Origin: Streptacidiphilus neutrinimicus
GTDB taxonomy: Bacteria > Actinomycetota > Actinomycetes > Streptomycetales > Streptomycetaceae
Reading direction: 5' to 3'
DNA length: 55,897 bases
Assembly (NCBI RefSeq): GCF_000787815.1
Contig: NZ_BBPO01000010.1
Span: forward strand, 87,375 to 143,271
Part shown: piece after piece, positions 46,324 to 54,785 of the stretch
Layout of the letters: every line of letters starts with the position of its first letter
How positions within the stretch are numbered: position 1 is the stretch's first letter
Notes under the pieces: model-generated
What the model saw: only the letters and a program-made list of their open reading frames with translations
Told to the model about the DNA's origin: nothing
Databases searched by the model: none
Made by a program: the position numbers and the translations under genes

Positions 46324-47316
46324 TCAGTCCACCGTCACGTAGTCGGGACCGGAGTAGCGGCCGGAGGCCAGCTTCTGCCGCTGCATCAGCAGGTCGTTGA
46401 GCAGGCTGGAGGCGCCGAACCTGAACCAGTCCGGGGAGAGCCAGTCGTCACCGAGGATCTCGTTCACCATGACCAGGTACTTCATGGCGTCCTTGGTGGT
46501 ACGGATACCCCCGGCCGGCTTGACTCCCACCTGGATGCCGGTGGCACTGCGGAAGTCGCGGACGGCCTCCATCAGCACCAGCGTGTTGGCGGGGGTCGCG
46601 TTGACGGTGACCTTGCCGGTGGAGGTCTTGATGAAGTCGGCTCCGGCCAGCATCGCCAGCCAGGAGGCGCGGCGGATGTTGTCGTAGGTGACGAGCTCGC
46701 CGGTCTCGAAGATCACCTTGAGGTGCGCGGTGGTGCCGTCCGGGCGCTCGCACGCCTTCTTGATCTCGGCGATCAGCTCGTAGATCTCCAGGTACCGGCC
46801 GGCGAGGAAGGCCCCCCGGTCGATGACCATGTCGACCTCGTCGGCCCCGGCGGCGACGGCCTCGGCGGTGTCGGCCAGCTTGACCGGCAGCCCGGCCCGG
46901 CCGGAAGGGAAGGCGGTGGCGACGGCGGCGACGTTGATCGGCGCGCCGCCGAGGGCCTCCTTGGCGACGGGGACCATGTCCGGGTAGACGCAGACGGCCG
47001 CGGTGTGCGGGACGTCCGGGTTCCCGGGGTCGGGGTTCTTGGCCTTCTGGCAGAGCGAGCGCACCTTGCCGGGGGTGTCCGCACCCTCCAGCGTGGTGAG
47101 GTCGATCATGGAGATGGCCAGATCGATGGCGTACGCCTTGGCGGTGGTCTTGATCGACCGCGTGCCGAGACCCGCGGCGCGTGCCTGCAGGCCGACGGCG
47201 TCGATGCCGGGCAGCCCGTGCAGGAAGCGCCGCAGGGACGCCTCGGAGGAGGCGACCTCGGCGAGCCCGCTCGCGGCGAGGCGCCCGCTGACAGTGGAGG
47301 AGGAGGACATGCTCAC
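46324..47316 (-). CDS. deoC: Deoxyribose-phosphate aldolase
   Basis: A 330-residue class I aldolase that splits 2-deoxyribose-5-phosphate into glyceraldehyde-3-phosphate and acetaldehyde. Schiff-base Lys230 lies in FIKTSTGK and the assisting Lys266 in VGVKPAGGIRT; DLTTLEG and AVCVYPDMV are further family motifs. The N-terminal 65 residues are the extension usual in the long actinomycete form. The GTG at 47316 is preferred (TATGCT 6 nt upstream, leaderless); the ATG at 47310, two codons on, is the alternative and lacks a ribosome-binding site. First gene of the operon with two aldehyde dehydrogenase genes; operator site D abuts its promoter. Confidence 0.95.
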   Translation of the reverse strand: MSMSSSSTVSGRLAASGLAEVASSEASLRRFLHGLPGIDAVGLQARAAGLGTRSIKTTAKAYAIDLAISMIDLTTLEGADTPGKVRSLCQKAKNPDPGNPDVPHTAAVCVYPDMVPVAKEALGGAPINVAAVATAFPSGRAGLPVKLADTAEAVAAGADEVDMVIDRGAFLAGRYLEIYELIAEIKKACERPDGTTAHLKVIFETGELVTYDNIRRASWLAMLAGADFIKTSTGKVTVNATPANTLVLMEAVRDFRSATGIQVGVKPAGGIRTTKDAMKYLVMVNEILGDDWLSPDWFRFGASSLLNDLLMQRQKLASGRYSGPDYVTVD

Positions 47317-47329
47317 CAATGCAGCATAT

Positions 47330-47341
47330 CTACACGCGTAG
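47330..47341. promoter_or_regulatory. Nucleoside-regulon operator (site D), deoC operon
   Basis: CTACACGCGTAG, 11 of 12 matches. On the minus strand it is followed after one base by the -10 TATGCT (47323-47328 in forward coordinates), which is 6 nt before the deoC GTG. The geometry is nearly the same as at add. Confidence 0.9.
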
Positions 47342-47443
47342 CGTTTCGTCATGGGGGCGTCCGTGTGACTTTGTCCCGCCGATGCGATTCTGAGACCCGC
47401 GCTCCGGTGGTGAGCGGGGTGAACTGGGGCAGAATCGATGACC

Positions 47444-48136
47444 ATGAGCGACACCCCGGCCCGTGAGAACACGGCCCCCACGTTTCAGGACAAGGTCTAT
47501 CGGAGCGGGGGCGGCATCGTCGGCGGCGTCCTGCTCCTGGCCCTGCTCCTCTGGCTCAGCATCGACGCGATGGTGCGCGGCGCGGGCACCGCGCCGGGCC
47601 TCGCGGCGTCCGTCCTGGTCCTCGGCGCCCCGCTGATCGTCGCGTTCACCCTCTGGCCCCAGGTCCGCGCGGGCGCCGATCGGCTGCTGGTGCGCAACCC
47701 CTTCCGCACCATCGAGACGCGTTGGGACGGCGTGGAGTCGCTGAACGCCGCGCTCTCCGTCGAACTGCGGGCGGGCGGGCACAAGTTCGTCATCTGGGCC
47801 CTGCCGGTCTCGCTCCGCCAGCGGAAGCGCGCGAACCGCCGCGCGATGATCGACGCGGGGGACCGGGGCACGATTTCCAACGCCCCGTCCTCCGCGACGG
47901 CGCGCCAGCCGCGCCCCAGCCTCTTCGGTGCGCCGACGGCGGCCGCCTCGCAGCAGCCGACGGAGGCTTACGCGGACAAAGCGGTGGACGAGCTGAACGA
48001 ACGCGTGGCCGCGTACCGCGAGTCCCTCCCGGAGGATGCGGGCACGCCGGAGGTCAAGGTCGCCTGGACGTGGTGGATCATCGGCCCGATCGTCGCGGGG
48101 GCGCTGGCCCTGATCATCCTGCTGGCCGTGGGCTGA
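47444..48136 (+). CDS. PH-like domain membrane protein
   Basis: A 230-residue protein with two membrane segments near the N-terminus (GGIVGGVLLLALLLWLSIDAMV and GLAASVLVLGAPLIVAFTLWP), a cytoplasmic bPH-type core (DRLLVRNPFRTIETRWDGVESLNAALSVELRAGGHKFVIWALPVSLRQRKR), a low-complexity linker, and a C-terminal membrane segment (WWIIGPIVAGALALIILLAVG). Such proteins are widespread and uncharacterised in actinomycetes. The ATG at 47444 is 8 nt after CAGAAT; another in-frame ATG lies at 47438. It converges on the phosphatase gene. Confidence 0.8.
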   Translation: MSDTPARENTAPTFQDKVYRSGGGIVGGVLLLALLLWLSIDAMVRGAGTAPGLAASVLVLGAPLIVAFTLWPQVRAGADRLLVRNPFRTIETRWDGVESLNAALSVELRAGGHKFVIWALPVSLRQRKRANRRAMIDAGDRGTISNAPSSATARQPRPSLFGAPTAAASQQPTEAYADKAVDELNERVAAYRESLPEDAGTPEVKVAWTWWIIGPIVAGALALIILLAVG

Positions 48137-48214
48137 GGCGAAGCTGCACTTCCCGGCCTGCGGCGCTGGGGAAGCTGCACTGTCCCCTGACGACCCGGGA
48201 GCGGTTGCTGCGGG

Positions 48215-48961
48215 TCAGAGGAGGGCGGACCGGAGGGTGGTGAGTTCGGGCTCGGTGACGCCGTGGGCCAGGAGGTACTGGGTCGCGTCGCCGTGGGTGG
48301 CGCGGAGGGAGGCCAGGAACGTGGTCATCAGGGCCTCGTGGACCGGGCGGGAGCGGCGCTCCGTGCCGTGCTCGTCGACGTAGTAGACCGGGCCGCGGTC
48401 CAGGCCGAGGCCGGCGTTGGAGAGGTGGTAGTCCGCGACGATGTCGGCGTCGCTGACGCCGAGCGCGGAGAGGAGGGTGGCCACCGTGACGCCGGTGCGG
48501 TCCTTGCCGACCGCGCAGTGGATCAGCGCGGGCAGCGCGCCCGGCGCGGCCAGCGCGCTGACGGTCGCGGCGATCGCGGGGCCCGCCGTCGCGGACATGA
48601 AGGCGTAGAGGTCCTCCAGCGTCTCCTCCCCCGCCTCCGCGTCACGAGCGTCCCGCGCGTCGTGCGCGGTCTCGCGCTCCCGCGGCGGGAACGTCGGCAG
48701 GTGCAGGAAGCGGACCGCGCCGTCCAGCGGGTGGTCCGGCCAGACCTCGAGTTCCGGCGCGGACCGCAGGTCGATGATCGTGCGCAGGCCGAGCGCAGCC
48801 AGCCGTTCCGCGCCCTCCGGGGTCAGCTCGTGGAGGGAGCCGGCGCGGTACAGCAGCGCCTCGGCGACGCGGGCGCCGCTCGTCGTGGGGAAACCCCCGG
48901 CGTCGCGCAGATTGCGCACGCCGGGGATGAGGATCAGGCGTTCGGCACCGGAAATCGACAC
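48215..48961 (-). CDS. Tyrosine-protein phosphatase (DSP/PTP family)
   Basis: A 248-residue phosphatase with the P-loop HCAVGKDRTGVTVATLLSALG (Cys-x5-Arg), and the N-terminal VRNLRDAGGFPTTSGARVAEALLYRAGSL typical of the MptpB/Y_phosphatase3 group. It removes phosphate from Tyr/Ser/Thr or phosphoinositides; the substrate is unknown. The start is a GTG at 48961 with CATGCT 6 nt upstream on the minus strand, so it is probably leaderless. Downstream of the mutase gene (17-nt gap) but likely with its own promoter. Confidence 0.9.
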   Translation of the reverse strand: MSISGAERLILIPGVRNLRDAGGFPTTSGARVAEALLYRAGSLHELTPEGAERLAALGLRTIIDLRSAPELEVWPDHPLDGAVRFLHLPTFPPRERETAHDARDARDAEAGEETLEDLYAFMSATAGPAIAATVSALAAPGALPALIHCAVGKDRTGVTVATLLSALGVSDADIVADYHLSNAGLGLDRGPVYYVDEHGTERRSRPVHEALMTTFLASLRATHGDATQYLLAHGVTEPELTTLRSALL

Positions 48962-48978
48962 GCCGACAGCATGTCAGA

Positions 48979-50691
48979 TCAGATGCCCGCTGCCACGGCC
49001 AGGTCCGTCTTGAGGGAGGCCAGCAGCGCGGCCGCCCGCTCCCGCGCCGCGCCCAGTCCGGCGACGCCGCCGACCGGGACCACGACCTCCAGGTAGCACT
49101 TCAGCTTCGGCTCCGTCCCGGACGGACGGACCACGACGCGTGCGGAGGAGACGCCCTCGCCGCTGAGGTGGTACCGCAGGCCGTCCGTCGGCGGGAGCTT
49201 GGCGGAGCCGGCCTCCAGGTCCTCCGCGGAGTCGACCTGCAGGCCGGCGAGGCGCGTCGGCGGCTGCTCGCGCAGCCGGGCCATGGCGTCGGCGATGACG
49301 CGCAGGTCGGCGACGCGGACGGAGAGCTGGTCGGTGGCGTGCAGGCCGTGGATGGCGGCCAGGTCGTCCAGCAGGTCCTGCAGGGTGCGGCCCTGGGCCT
49401 TCAGCGTCGCGGCGAGCTCGGCCATCAGCAGGGCGGCGCTGACGCCGTCCTTGTCGCGGACCGCGTCGGGGTCGACGCAGTAGCCGAGCGCCTCCTCGTA
49501 GCCGTAGCGCAGGCCGTCGACACGTGAGAGCCACTTGAAGCCGGTCAGCGTCTCGGCGTAGCCGAGGCCCGCCGACTCGGCGATCCGGCCGAGCAGGGAG
49601 GACGAGACGATCGTCGTGGCGAAGGTGCCCTTCGCGCCCTTGGCGACCAGGTGTGCGGCGAGCAGCGCACCGACCTCGTCGCCGCGCAGCATCCGCCAGC
49701 CGAGGGCGTGCTCCGGGGCGCCGGAGGGGATCGCGACCGCGAGGCGGTCGGCGTCGGGGTCGTTGGCGATGACGATGTCCGGCTGGTGCTCGGCGGCGGC
49801 CGCGAAGGCCAGGTCCATCGCGCCGGGCTCCTCCGGGTTCGGGAAGGAGACGGTCGGGAACTCCGGGTCCGGGTCGCCCTGCGGGGCCACCACGGTCGGC
49901 GCGGGGAAGCCCGCGCGCTCGAAGGCGGCCAGGAAGGTGCCGCGGCCGACGCCGTGCATGGGGGTGTACACGACGGACAGGTCGCGCGGCGCGTGCTCGT
50001 CCACGACGGCGGCGGCGCGGGCCAGGTAGGGCTCCAGCACGTCCGCCTCGGAGAGGACCTCCCAGCCCTCGACCGCGAGCGGCACTTCGTCGAGCGTGCC
50101 GATGGCGTCGATCTCGGCGGCGATGCCGGCGTCGTGCGGCGGGACGATCTGCGAGCCGCCGAACGAGCCGCCCAGGTAGACCTTGTAGCCGTTGTCGCGC
50201 GGCGGGTTGTGGCTGGCCGTCACGGCGACGCCGGCGGCCGCGCCGAAGTGGCGGACGGCGAAGGCGAGCACGGGGGTGGGCAGCGGACCGGGCAGCAGCA
50301 CGGCCTTGAGACCCTGGGCGACCATCACCGCGGCGGTGTCGCGGGCGAAGGCCTCGGAGTTGTGGCGGGCGTCGTAGCCGATGACGACGAGCCCGGCGCT
50401 CGCCCCGCGCTTGAGGTAGGCCGCGAGGCCCGCCGCGGCGCGGATGACGACGGCGCGGTTCATCCGCATCGGCCCGGCGCCCATCTCGCCGCGCAGGCCC
50501 GCGGTGCCGAACTGCAGGGTGCCGCTGAACCGTTCGGCCAGCTCGGACCAGGCCTTCTCGCTGCCCTCGTGCGGGTCGCCCTCGGCGGCGGCGAGGAGCG
50601 AGGAGAGCTCCTTGCGGGTCTCCTGATCCGGGTCCTCGGCCAGCCAGATGCGCGCCCGGGAGAGCAGATCGCCGTCGTGGTGGGCAGTCAT
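48979..50691 (-). CDS. Phospho-sugar mutase of the PGM2 / phosphopentomutase type
   Basis: A 570-residue alpha-D-phosphohexomutase superfamily enzyme. Motifs: TASHNPPRDNGYKVY with the phosphoserine, NDPDADRLAVA for metal, LTGFKWLS, YGYEEALGYCVDP for sugar binding, and RPSGTEPKLK for the phosphate. The length and EEALGY form match the PGM2-like branch, in which human PGM2 is a phosphopentomutase. No DeoB-type phosphopentomutase is in the window, so this enzyme may turn (deoxy)ribose-1-phosphate into the 5-phosphate needed by DeoC. That role is inferred from context; phosphomannomutase/phosphoglucomutase activity is the alternative. The ATG at 50691 has no strong ribosome-binding site. TTGCA repeats lie upstream. 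Confidence 0.9.
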   Translation of the reverse strand: MTAHHDGDLLSRARIWLAEDPDQETRKELSSLLAAAEGDPHEGSEKAWSELAERFSGTLQFGTAGLRGEMGAGPMRMNRAVVIRAAAGLAAYLKRGASAGLVVIGYDARHNSEAFARDTAAVMVAQGLKAVLLPGPLPTPVLAFAVRHFGAAAGVAVTASHNPPRDNGYKVYLGGSFGGSQIVPPHDAGIAAEIDAIGTLDEVPLAVEGWEVLSEADVLEPYLARAAAVVDEHAPRDLSVVYTPMHGVGRGTFLAAFERAGFPAPTVVAPQGDPDPEFPTVSFPNPEEPGAMDLAFAAAAEHQPDIVIANDPDADRLAVAIPSGAPEHALGWRMLRGDEVGALLAAHLVAKGAKGTFATTIVSSSLLGRIAESAGLGYAETLTGFKWLSRVDGLRYGYEEALGYCVDPDAVRDKDGVSAALLMAELAATLKAQGRTLQDLLDDLAAIHGLHATDQLSVRVADLRVIADAMARLREQPPTRLAGLQVDSAEDLEAGSAKLPPTDGLRYHLSGEGVSSARVVVRPSGTEPKLKCYLEVVVPVGGVAGLGAARERAAALLASLKTDLAVAAGI

Positions 50692-50770
50692 CGCGTCACG
50701 TCCTCGTCTGGGAAGTCGCCGCGCAGGCGCGGTGCAAGTGCTGCAAGTGCCGTGCAAAGCCGTACAAAAA

Positions 50771-50807
50771 GCATGGCATCCGGCGCGCCAACCGTCGGAT
50801 GCCATGC
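50771..50807 (-). terminator. Intrinsic terminator after the purine nucleoside phosphorylase gene
   Basis: Stem GCATGGCATCCG (50771-50782) with CGGATGCCATGC (50796-50807), perfect 12 bp. On the minus strand it is followed by TTTTTG, a true intrinsic terminator. It isolates the phosphorylase transcript from the mutase gene beyond it. Confidence 0.92.
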
Positions 50808-50830
50808 GGGGGATCGAAGAAAATGAAGGG

Positions 50831-51661
50831 TCAGATCCGCTCGAGGACCTTGGCCAGCAGCGCGCCCATGCGGGTGGCCGAGGCGCGGCCGGCCTCCAGG
50901 ACCTCTTCGTGGTTGAGCGGCTCGCCGGTGATGCCGGCGGCCAGGTTGGTGACCAGCGACAGGCCGAGCACCTCGGCGCCGGCCTCGCGGGCGGCGATGG
51001 CCTCCAGCGTGGTGGACATGCCGACCAGGTCGCCGCCGATCGCGCGGACCATGCCGATCTCGGCCGGGGTCTCGTAGTGCGGGCCGGGGAACTGCACGTA
51101 GACGCCCTCCTCCAGGGAGGGGTCGACCTCCTTGCACAGCGCGCGCAGGCGGGAGGCGTACAGATCCGTCAGGTCCACGAAATTGGCGCCGACGATGGGG
51201 GAGGCGCCGGTGAGGTTGATGTGGTCGCTGATCAGGACCGGCTGGCCGGGCTCCATGCCCTGACGCAGACCGCCGCAGCCGTTGGTCAGCACGACCGTGC
51301 GGCAGCCGGCCGCGACGGCGGTGCGCACGCCGTGGGCGACGGCGGCGACGCCGTGGCCCTCGTAGTAGTGGGTGCGGCCGAGGAAGACCAGGGCGCGCTT
51401 GTCGCCGACCTTGATCGACCGGATCTTGCCGGCGTGGCCCGCGACGGCGGGGGCCGGGAAGCCCGGCAGCTCGGTGATGGCGAACTCGAAGTCAGGCTTG
51501 CCCAGTTCGTCGGCGGCGGGGACCCAGCCGGAGCCCATCACGAGCGCGACGTCGTGCGGGTGCCCGTCCGTGAGCTCGCGCAGACGCGCGGCTGCGGCTG
51601 CGGCTGCCTCGTAGGGGCTGGCGGGAGTGGAGCCGGCGTTCGGCTGGGGGAAAGCGTTCAC
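50831..51661 (-). CDS. Purine nucleoside phosphorylase
   Basis: A 276-residue trimeric-type (class I) purine nucleoside phosphorylase, cleaving inosine/guanosine and deoxy forms with phosphate. Motifs: [12 protein letters not shown] near 41-52, [71 protein letters not shown] and VTNLAAG. The GTG at 51661 gives the family N-terminus; TATCCT lies 6 nt upstream on the minus strand, so the mRNA is probably leaderless. Operator site E covers the -35 region. An intrinsic terminator follows, so it is monocistronic. Confidence 0.95.
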   Translation of the reverse strand: MNAFPQPNAGSTPASPYEAAAAAAARLRELTDGHPHDVALVMGSGWVPAADELGKPDFEFAITELPGFPAPAVAGHAGKIRSIKVGDKRALVFLGRTHYYEGHGVAAVAHGVRTAVAAGCRTVVLTNGCGGLRQGMEPGQPVLISDHINLTGASPIVGANFVDLTDLYASRLRALCKEVDPSLEEGVYVQFPGPHYETPAEIGMVRAIGGDLVGMSTTLEAIAAREAGAEVLGLSLVTNLAAGITGEPLNHEEVLEAGRASATRMGALLAKVLERI

Positions 51662-51684
51662 AGAACGAGGATAACCAGAATCTC

Positions 51685-51696
51685 CTACGCGCGTAG
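51685..51696. promoter_or_regulatory. Nucleoside-regulon operator (site E), purine nucleoside phosphorylase
   Basis: A perfect CTACGCGCGTAG. It lies 23 bp upstream of the GTG and 11 bp from the -10 (51668-51673), where the -35 element should be, so binding would block RNA polymerase. Confidence 0.92.
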
Positions 51697-51757
51697 AGCA
51701 CAAACGGATGACATTGCGGGTGATCTCGTGTCGCTCTTCGGATGAACACACGAAAAA

Positions 51758-51810
51758 CCCGCCGATCGGCGGCTCTCCCGGGGTGTCCGGGGAGTCGGGC
51801 GATCGGCGGG
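51758..51810 (-). terminator. Intrinsic terminator after the GGCT-like gene
   Basis: CCCGCCGATCG (51758-51768) pairs with CGATCGGCGGG (51800-51810). On the minus strand the last arm is followed by TTTTT (A-run 51753-51757). The loop holds a second small hairpin. Confidence 0.88.
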
Positions 51811-51819
51811 CCGGCCGGC

Positions 51820-52257
51820 TCAGCAGGGGCGCTTGCGCAGCTCCATGACGTAGTCGTGGGGAGCTCCGGCGGACTCCGCCGCGTCGGCGATGATGCCCAG
51901 GTAGCGCGCGGAGGGCAGGCCGCCCTCGTAGTCGTTCAGCACGTAGGTCCACGCGGTGACGTCGCCGTCGAGGGTGTGCACGCGGACGCGGAGCTTGCGG
52001 TAGAAGCCGAGCGGGACGCCCTCCCAGCGGTCGAGGCCCTGCTCGTCCATGGGGGCGATGTCGTACAGCGCGACGAAGACCTGGTCCTTCTCGTCCTCGA
52101 CGACCGTCGCGATCGAGCCCTCCCAGCCGAACTGCTCGCCGCCGAAGGTCAGCCGCCAACCGTCCAGCCAGCCCGTGCCGCGCAGCGGCGAGTGGGGGGC
52201 ACGGCGGCTCATCTGCCGCGCGTCGAGGTTGCTGGCATACGCGGCGTAGAGCGTCAT
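51820..52257 (-). CDS. Gamma-glutamylcyclotransferase-like (GGCT fold) protein
   Basis: A 145-residue protein with the GGCT/AIG2 fold: [15 protein letters not shown] (the YGSN loop is YASN here), [47 protein letters not shown] with the usual Glu, and TAWTYVL. The substrate is unknown; members cyclise gamma-glutamylamines or act on related amides. The ATG at 52257 has TACGCT 7 nt upstream on the minus strand (leaderless), although AGGA also lies close. Divergent from the lpdA gene. Confidence 0.82.
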   Translation of the reverse strand: MTLYAAYASNLDARQMSRRAPHSPLRGTGWLDGWRLTFGGEQFGWEGSIATVVEDEKDQVFVALYDIAPMDEQGLDRWEGVPLGFYRKLRVRVHTLDGDVTAWTYVLNDYEGGLPSARYLGIIADAAESAGAPHDYVMELRKRPC

Positions 52258-52315
52258 GGGTCCTAGCGTACGGGCCGGTGCAAGGTGCGTCCGATTGTGC
52301 GGGACAATGGGGTAC
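52258..52315. promoter_or_regulatory. Divergent pair of leaderless promoters
   Basis: Only 58 bp separate the two start codons. On the minus strand TACGCT (52265-52270) is 7 nt before the GGCT ATG; on the plus strand GACAAT (52303-52308) is 7 nt before the lpdA GTG. The -35 regions must interleave, so the two genes may compete for RNA polymerase. Confidence 0.7.
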
Positions 52316-53749
52316 GTGACTCGGATTGTGATCATCGGTGGCGGACCTGGCGGCTACGAGGCGGCGCTGGTCGCCTCGCAACTCGGCGCGGAGGTGACCA
52401 TCGTCGATCGCGACGGCCTCGGCGGCGCCGCGGTGCTCACCGACTGCGTCCCCTCGAAGACGCTGATCGCGACGGCCGAGGTGATGACCAACTTCGACAG
52501 CTCCTACGAGGAGCTCGGCATCGTCGTCGCGGACGGGGCGCAGCTCGCGAACGAACGATTCATCGGCGTCGACCTGGGCAAGGTCAACCGACGCGTCAAG
52601 CGGCTCGCCGTCGCCCAGTCGCACGACATCACCCAGTCCGTCACCCGCGCCGGAGTCACCGTGGTGCGCGGGTCCGGCCGTCTGGAGGGCGGGCAGGCGC
52701 TGGACGGCTCGCGGGCCGTCATCGTCGACACCGCCGAGGGGGAGAGCCACGAGCTGCGCGCCGACGTCGTGCTGCTGGCCACCGGCACCCACCCGCGCGA
52801 GCTGCCCGACGCCGAGCCGGACGGCGAGCGGATCCTCACCTGGACCCAGGTCTACAACCTGGAGGAACTGCCCGAGGAGCTCATCGTGGTCGGCTCCGGC
52901 GTCACCGGCGCCGAGTTCGCCGGCGCGTACCAGGCGCTCGGCTCCAAGGTCACCCTGGTCTCCAGCCGCGACCGCGTGCTGCCCGGCGAGGACCCGGACG
53001 CCGCCACCGTGCTGGAGGACGTCTTCCGCCGTCGCGGCATGAACGTCATGGGCCGCTCCCGCGCCGAGTCCGCGCGCCGGATCGGCGACAAGGTCGAGGT
53101 CACGCTCTCCGACGGCCGGGTCATCACCGGCTCGCACTGTCTGATGGCGGTCGGCTCGATCCCCAACTCCGAGGACCTCGGACTCGAGGCGGCCGGGGTG
53201 AAGACCTCCGACTCCGGCCACATCAGGGTCGACCGGGTCTCCCGCACCTCCGCGCCCGGCGTCTACGCCGCCGGCGACGTCACCGGCGTGCTGCCGCTGG
53301 CCTCCGTCGCGGCGATGCAGGGCCGCATCGCGATGTACCACGCGCTCGGCGACGCGGTGGCGCCGCTGAACCTGAAGACGGTCTCGTCCAACGTCTTCAC
53401 CGACCCGGAGATCGCCACCGTCGGCTACAGCGCCGCGGACGTCGAGTGCGGCAAGATGGACGCCGTCTGCGTCAAGCTGCCGCTGCGCAGCAACGCGCGC
53501 GCGAAGATGCAGGGCATCCGCGACGGCTTCGTGAAGCTCTACTGCCGCCCGGGCACTGGCATCGTGGTCGGCGGCGTCGTCGTGGCCCCGAAGGCGAGCG
53601 AGCTGATCCACCCCATCTCGCTGGCGGTGGACCTCAACCTGACGGTCGAGCAGATCGCCAACGCGTTCACGGTCTACCCCTCGGTGTCGGGCTCGATCGC
53701 CGAGGCGGCGCGTCAGTTGCACGTGCGCAAGCGCGCAGAGGAGAGCTGA
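52316..53749 (+). CDS. lpdA: LpdA-type NAD(P)H-quinone reductase (flavoprotein disulfide reductase family)
   Basis: A 477-residue FAD/NAD(P)-binding protein. [28 protein letters not shown] binds [18 protein letters not shown] is the NAD(P) site; [32 protein letters not shown] and the C-terminal dimerisation domain follow. The redox-disulfide site reads [15 protein letters not shown]: the first Cys of CxxxxC is Ala39 and only Cys44 remains, so it cannot be a normal dihydrolipoamide dehydrogenase. This fits Mycobacterium tuberculosis LpdA (Rv3303c), a quinone reductase. The GTG at 52316 matches the family start and is leaderless (GACAAT 7 nt upstream). Confidence 0.9.
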   Translation: MTRIVIIGGGPGGYEAALVASQLGAEVTIVDRDGLGGAAVLTDCVPSKTLIATAEVMTNFDSSYEELGIVVADGAQLANERFIGVDLGKVNRRVKRLAVAQSHDITQSVTRAGVTVVRGSGRLEGGQALDGSRAVIVDTAEGESHELRADVVLLATGTHPRELPDAEPDGERILTWTQVYNLEELPEELIVVGSGVTGAEFAGAYQALGSKVTLVSSRDRVLPGEDPDAATVLEDVFRRRGMNVMGRSRAESARRIGDKVEVTLSDGRVITGSHCLMAVGSIPNSEDLGLEAAGVKTSDSGHIRVDRVSRTSAPGVYAAGDVTGVLPLASVAAMQGRIAMYHALGDAVAPLNLKTVSSNVFTDPEIATVGYSAADVECGKMDAVCVKLPLRSNARAKMQGIRDGFVKLYCRPGTGIVVGGVVVAPKASELIHPISLAVDLNLTVEQIANAFTVYPSVSGSIAEAARQLHVRKRAEES

Positions 53750-53783
53750 CGGCGCGTTCGGGGAGCGCGTCGTGCCGTAAGTG

Positions 53784-53810
53784 CGGCGCACAGTGTAGAG
53801 GTGTGCGCCG
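53784..53810 (+). terminator. Hairpin terminator after lpdA
   Basis: CGGCGCACA (53784-53792) with TGTGCGCCG (53802-53810), perfect 9-bp stem, 9-nt loop. A further short stem GTCCG/CGGAC and TTTT follow at 53811-53828. Confidence 0.8.
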
Positions 53811-53858
53811 GTCCGCTGCGGACGTTTTGGGCAAGTAGGCGCAATCGCCTGAAAGCTA

Positions 53859-53878
53859 ACGGTCGTGCACGTTACCGT
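53859..53878. promoter_or_regulatory. Promoter and inverted repeat of the DeoR-family gene
   Basis: A good promoter is visible: CTGAAA (53849-53854), 18 nt, TACCGT (53873-53878), then 7 nt to the GTG at 53886. The inverted repeat ACGGT (53859-53863) / ACCGT (53874-53878) overlaps the -10, consistent with autorepression. It does not resemble the CTACGCGCGTAG sites. Confidence 0.55.
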
Positions 53879-53885
53879 CTGTTTC

Positions 53886-54779
53886 GTGTTCGCAGCAGAA
53901 CGTCGTCAGTTGATCCTCGAAATGGTGCGAGCAAACGGAGCGGTCTCGCTCCGGGAGCTCGCCCGCGTCGTCCAGACCTCCGAGGTGACCGTACGCCGAG
54001 ACGTACGCGCCCTGGAGGCCGAGGGCTTGCTCGACCGTCGGCACGGGGGCGCGGTGCTCCCCGGCGGATTCTCCCGAGAGCCCGGATACCCTCAGAAGAC
54101 TCATCTCGCCGCCGCCGAGAAGAGCGCCATCGCCGACCTCGCCGCGACCATGGTCGCCGAGGGTGACGCCATCGTGGTCGGCGCCGGCACCACCACGCAG
54201 GAGCTGGCACGTCGGCTGGCCCGGGTCCCGGGCCTCACCGTCGTCACCAACTCGCTGCTGGTGGCGCAGGCGCTGGCGCACGCCAACCGCGTCGAGGTGG
54301 TGATGACCGGGGGGACGCTGCGCGGGTCCAACTACGCCCTGGTGGGCAGCGGCGCCGAGCAGTCCCTGCAGGGCCTGCGGGTCACCCGCGCCTTCATCTC
54401 CGGCAGCGGGCTGAGCGCGGAGCGCGGCCTGTCCACGACGAACATGCTGAGCGCGTCCGTCGACCGCGCGCTGGTGAACGCCGCGGCGGAGGTCGTGGTC
54501 CTGGCGGACCACAGCAAGCTCGGCAACGACACGATGTTCCAGACCGTCGCCAGCGAGGCGATCACCCACCTCGTCACGGACGAGCAGGCGACGCTGGTCG
54601 AGCCTGCGGCCCGCGAGCTGGACGCGCTGGCCGACTGCGGCGTCCAGGTCCAGCTGGCCCCGCTGACGCCCCCGACGAGCAGCTTCCCGGCGTCATCGCC
54701 GCAGGACGCTCCGCGCCGGCCGGCAACCTTCCCGGGCCAGCGCCGGGGCCCCGTCCCGGTGGCTTCCGGACGGCGGTGA
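53886..54779 (+). CDS. DeoR/GlpR family transcriptional regulator
   Basis: A 297-residue regulator. The N-terminal helix-turn-helix is [57 protein letters not shown]; the C-terminal sugar-phosphate-sensing domain contains [45 protein letters not shown] and [15 protein letters not shown]. The last 50 residues are disordered and Pro-rich. It likely senses a phosphorylated sugar. It sits near the nucleoside genes but its own upstream repeat differs from the shared operator, so a link to that regulon is not shown. The GTG at 53886 gives the family start and is leaderless. Confidence 0.92.
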   Translation: MFAAERRQLILEMVRANGAVSLRELARVVQTSEVTVRRDVRALEAEGLLDRRHGGAVLPGGFSREPGYPQKTHLAAAEKSAIADLAATMVAEGDAIVVGAGTTTQELARRLARVPGLTVVTNSLLVAQALAHANRVEVVMTGGTLRGSNYALVGSGAEQSLQGLRVTRAFISGSGLSAERGLSTTNMLSASVDRALVNAAAEVVVLADHSKLGNDTMFQTVASEAITHLVTDEQATLVEPAARELDALADCGVQVQLAPLTPPTSSFPASSPQDAPRRPATFPGQRRGPVPVASGRR

Positions 54780-54785
54780 GCGGCA

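Noticed and set aside
52238-52252. TACGCGGCGTAGAG near the GGCT start as a sixth operator
   Set aside because: It has an inserted base that breaks the symmetry and encodes the conserved LYAAYAS start of the protein.
50831-53791. 986-codon minus frame ending in purine nucleoside phosphorylase
   Set aside because: Only the part from 51661 matches the enzyme; upstream it is a shadow of lpdA and the GGCT-like gene.
53886-54779. The DeoR-family gene as regulator of the CTACGCGCGTAG sites
   Set aside because: Its own promoter carries a different inverted repeat and no copy of the 12-mer; proximity alone is not enough to assign it.
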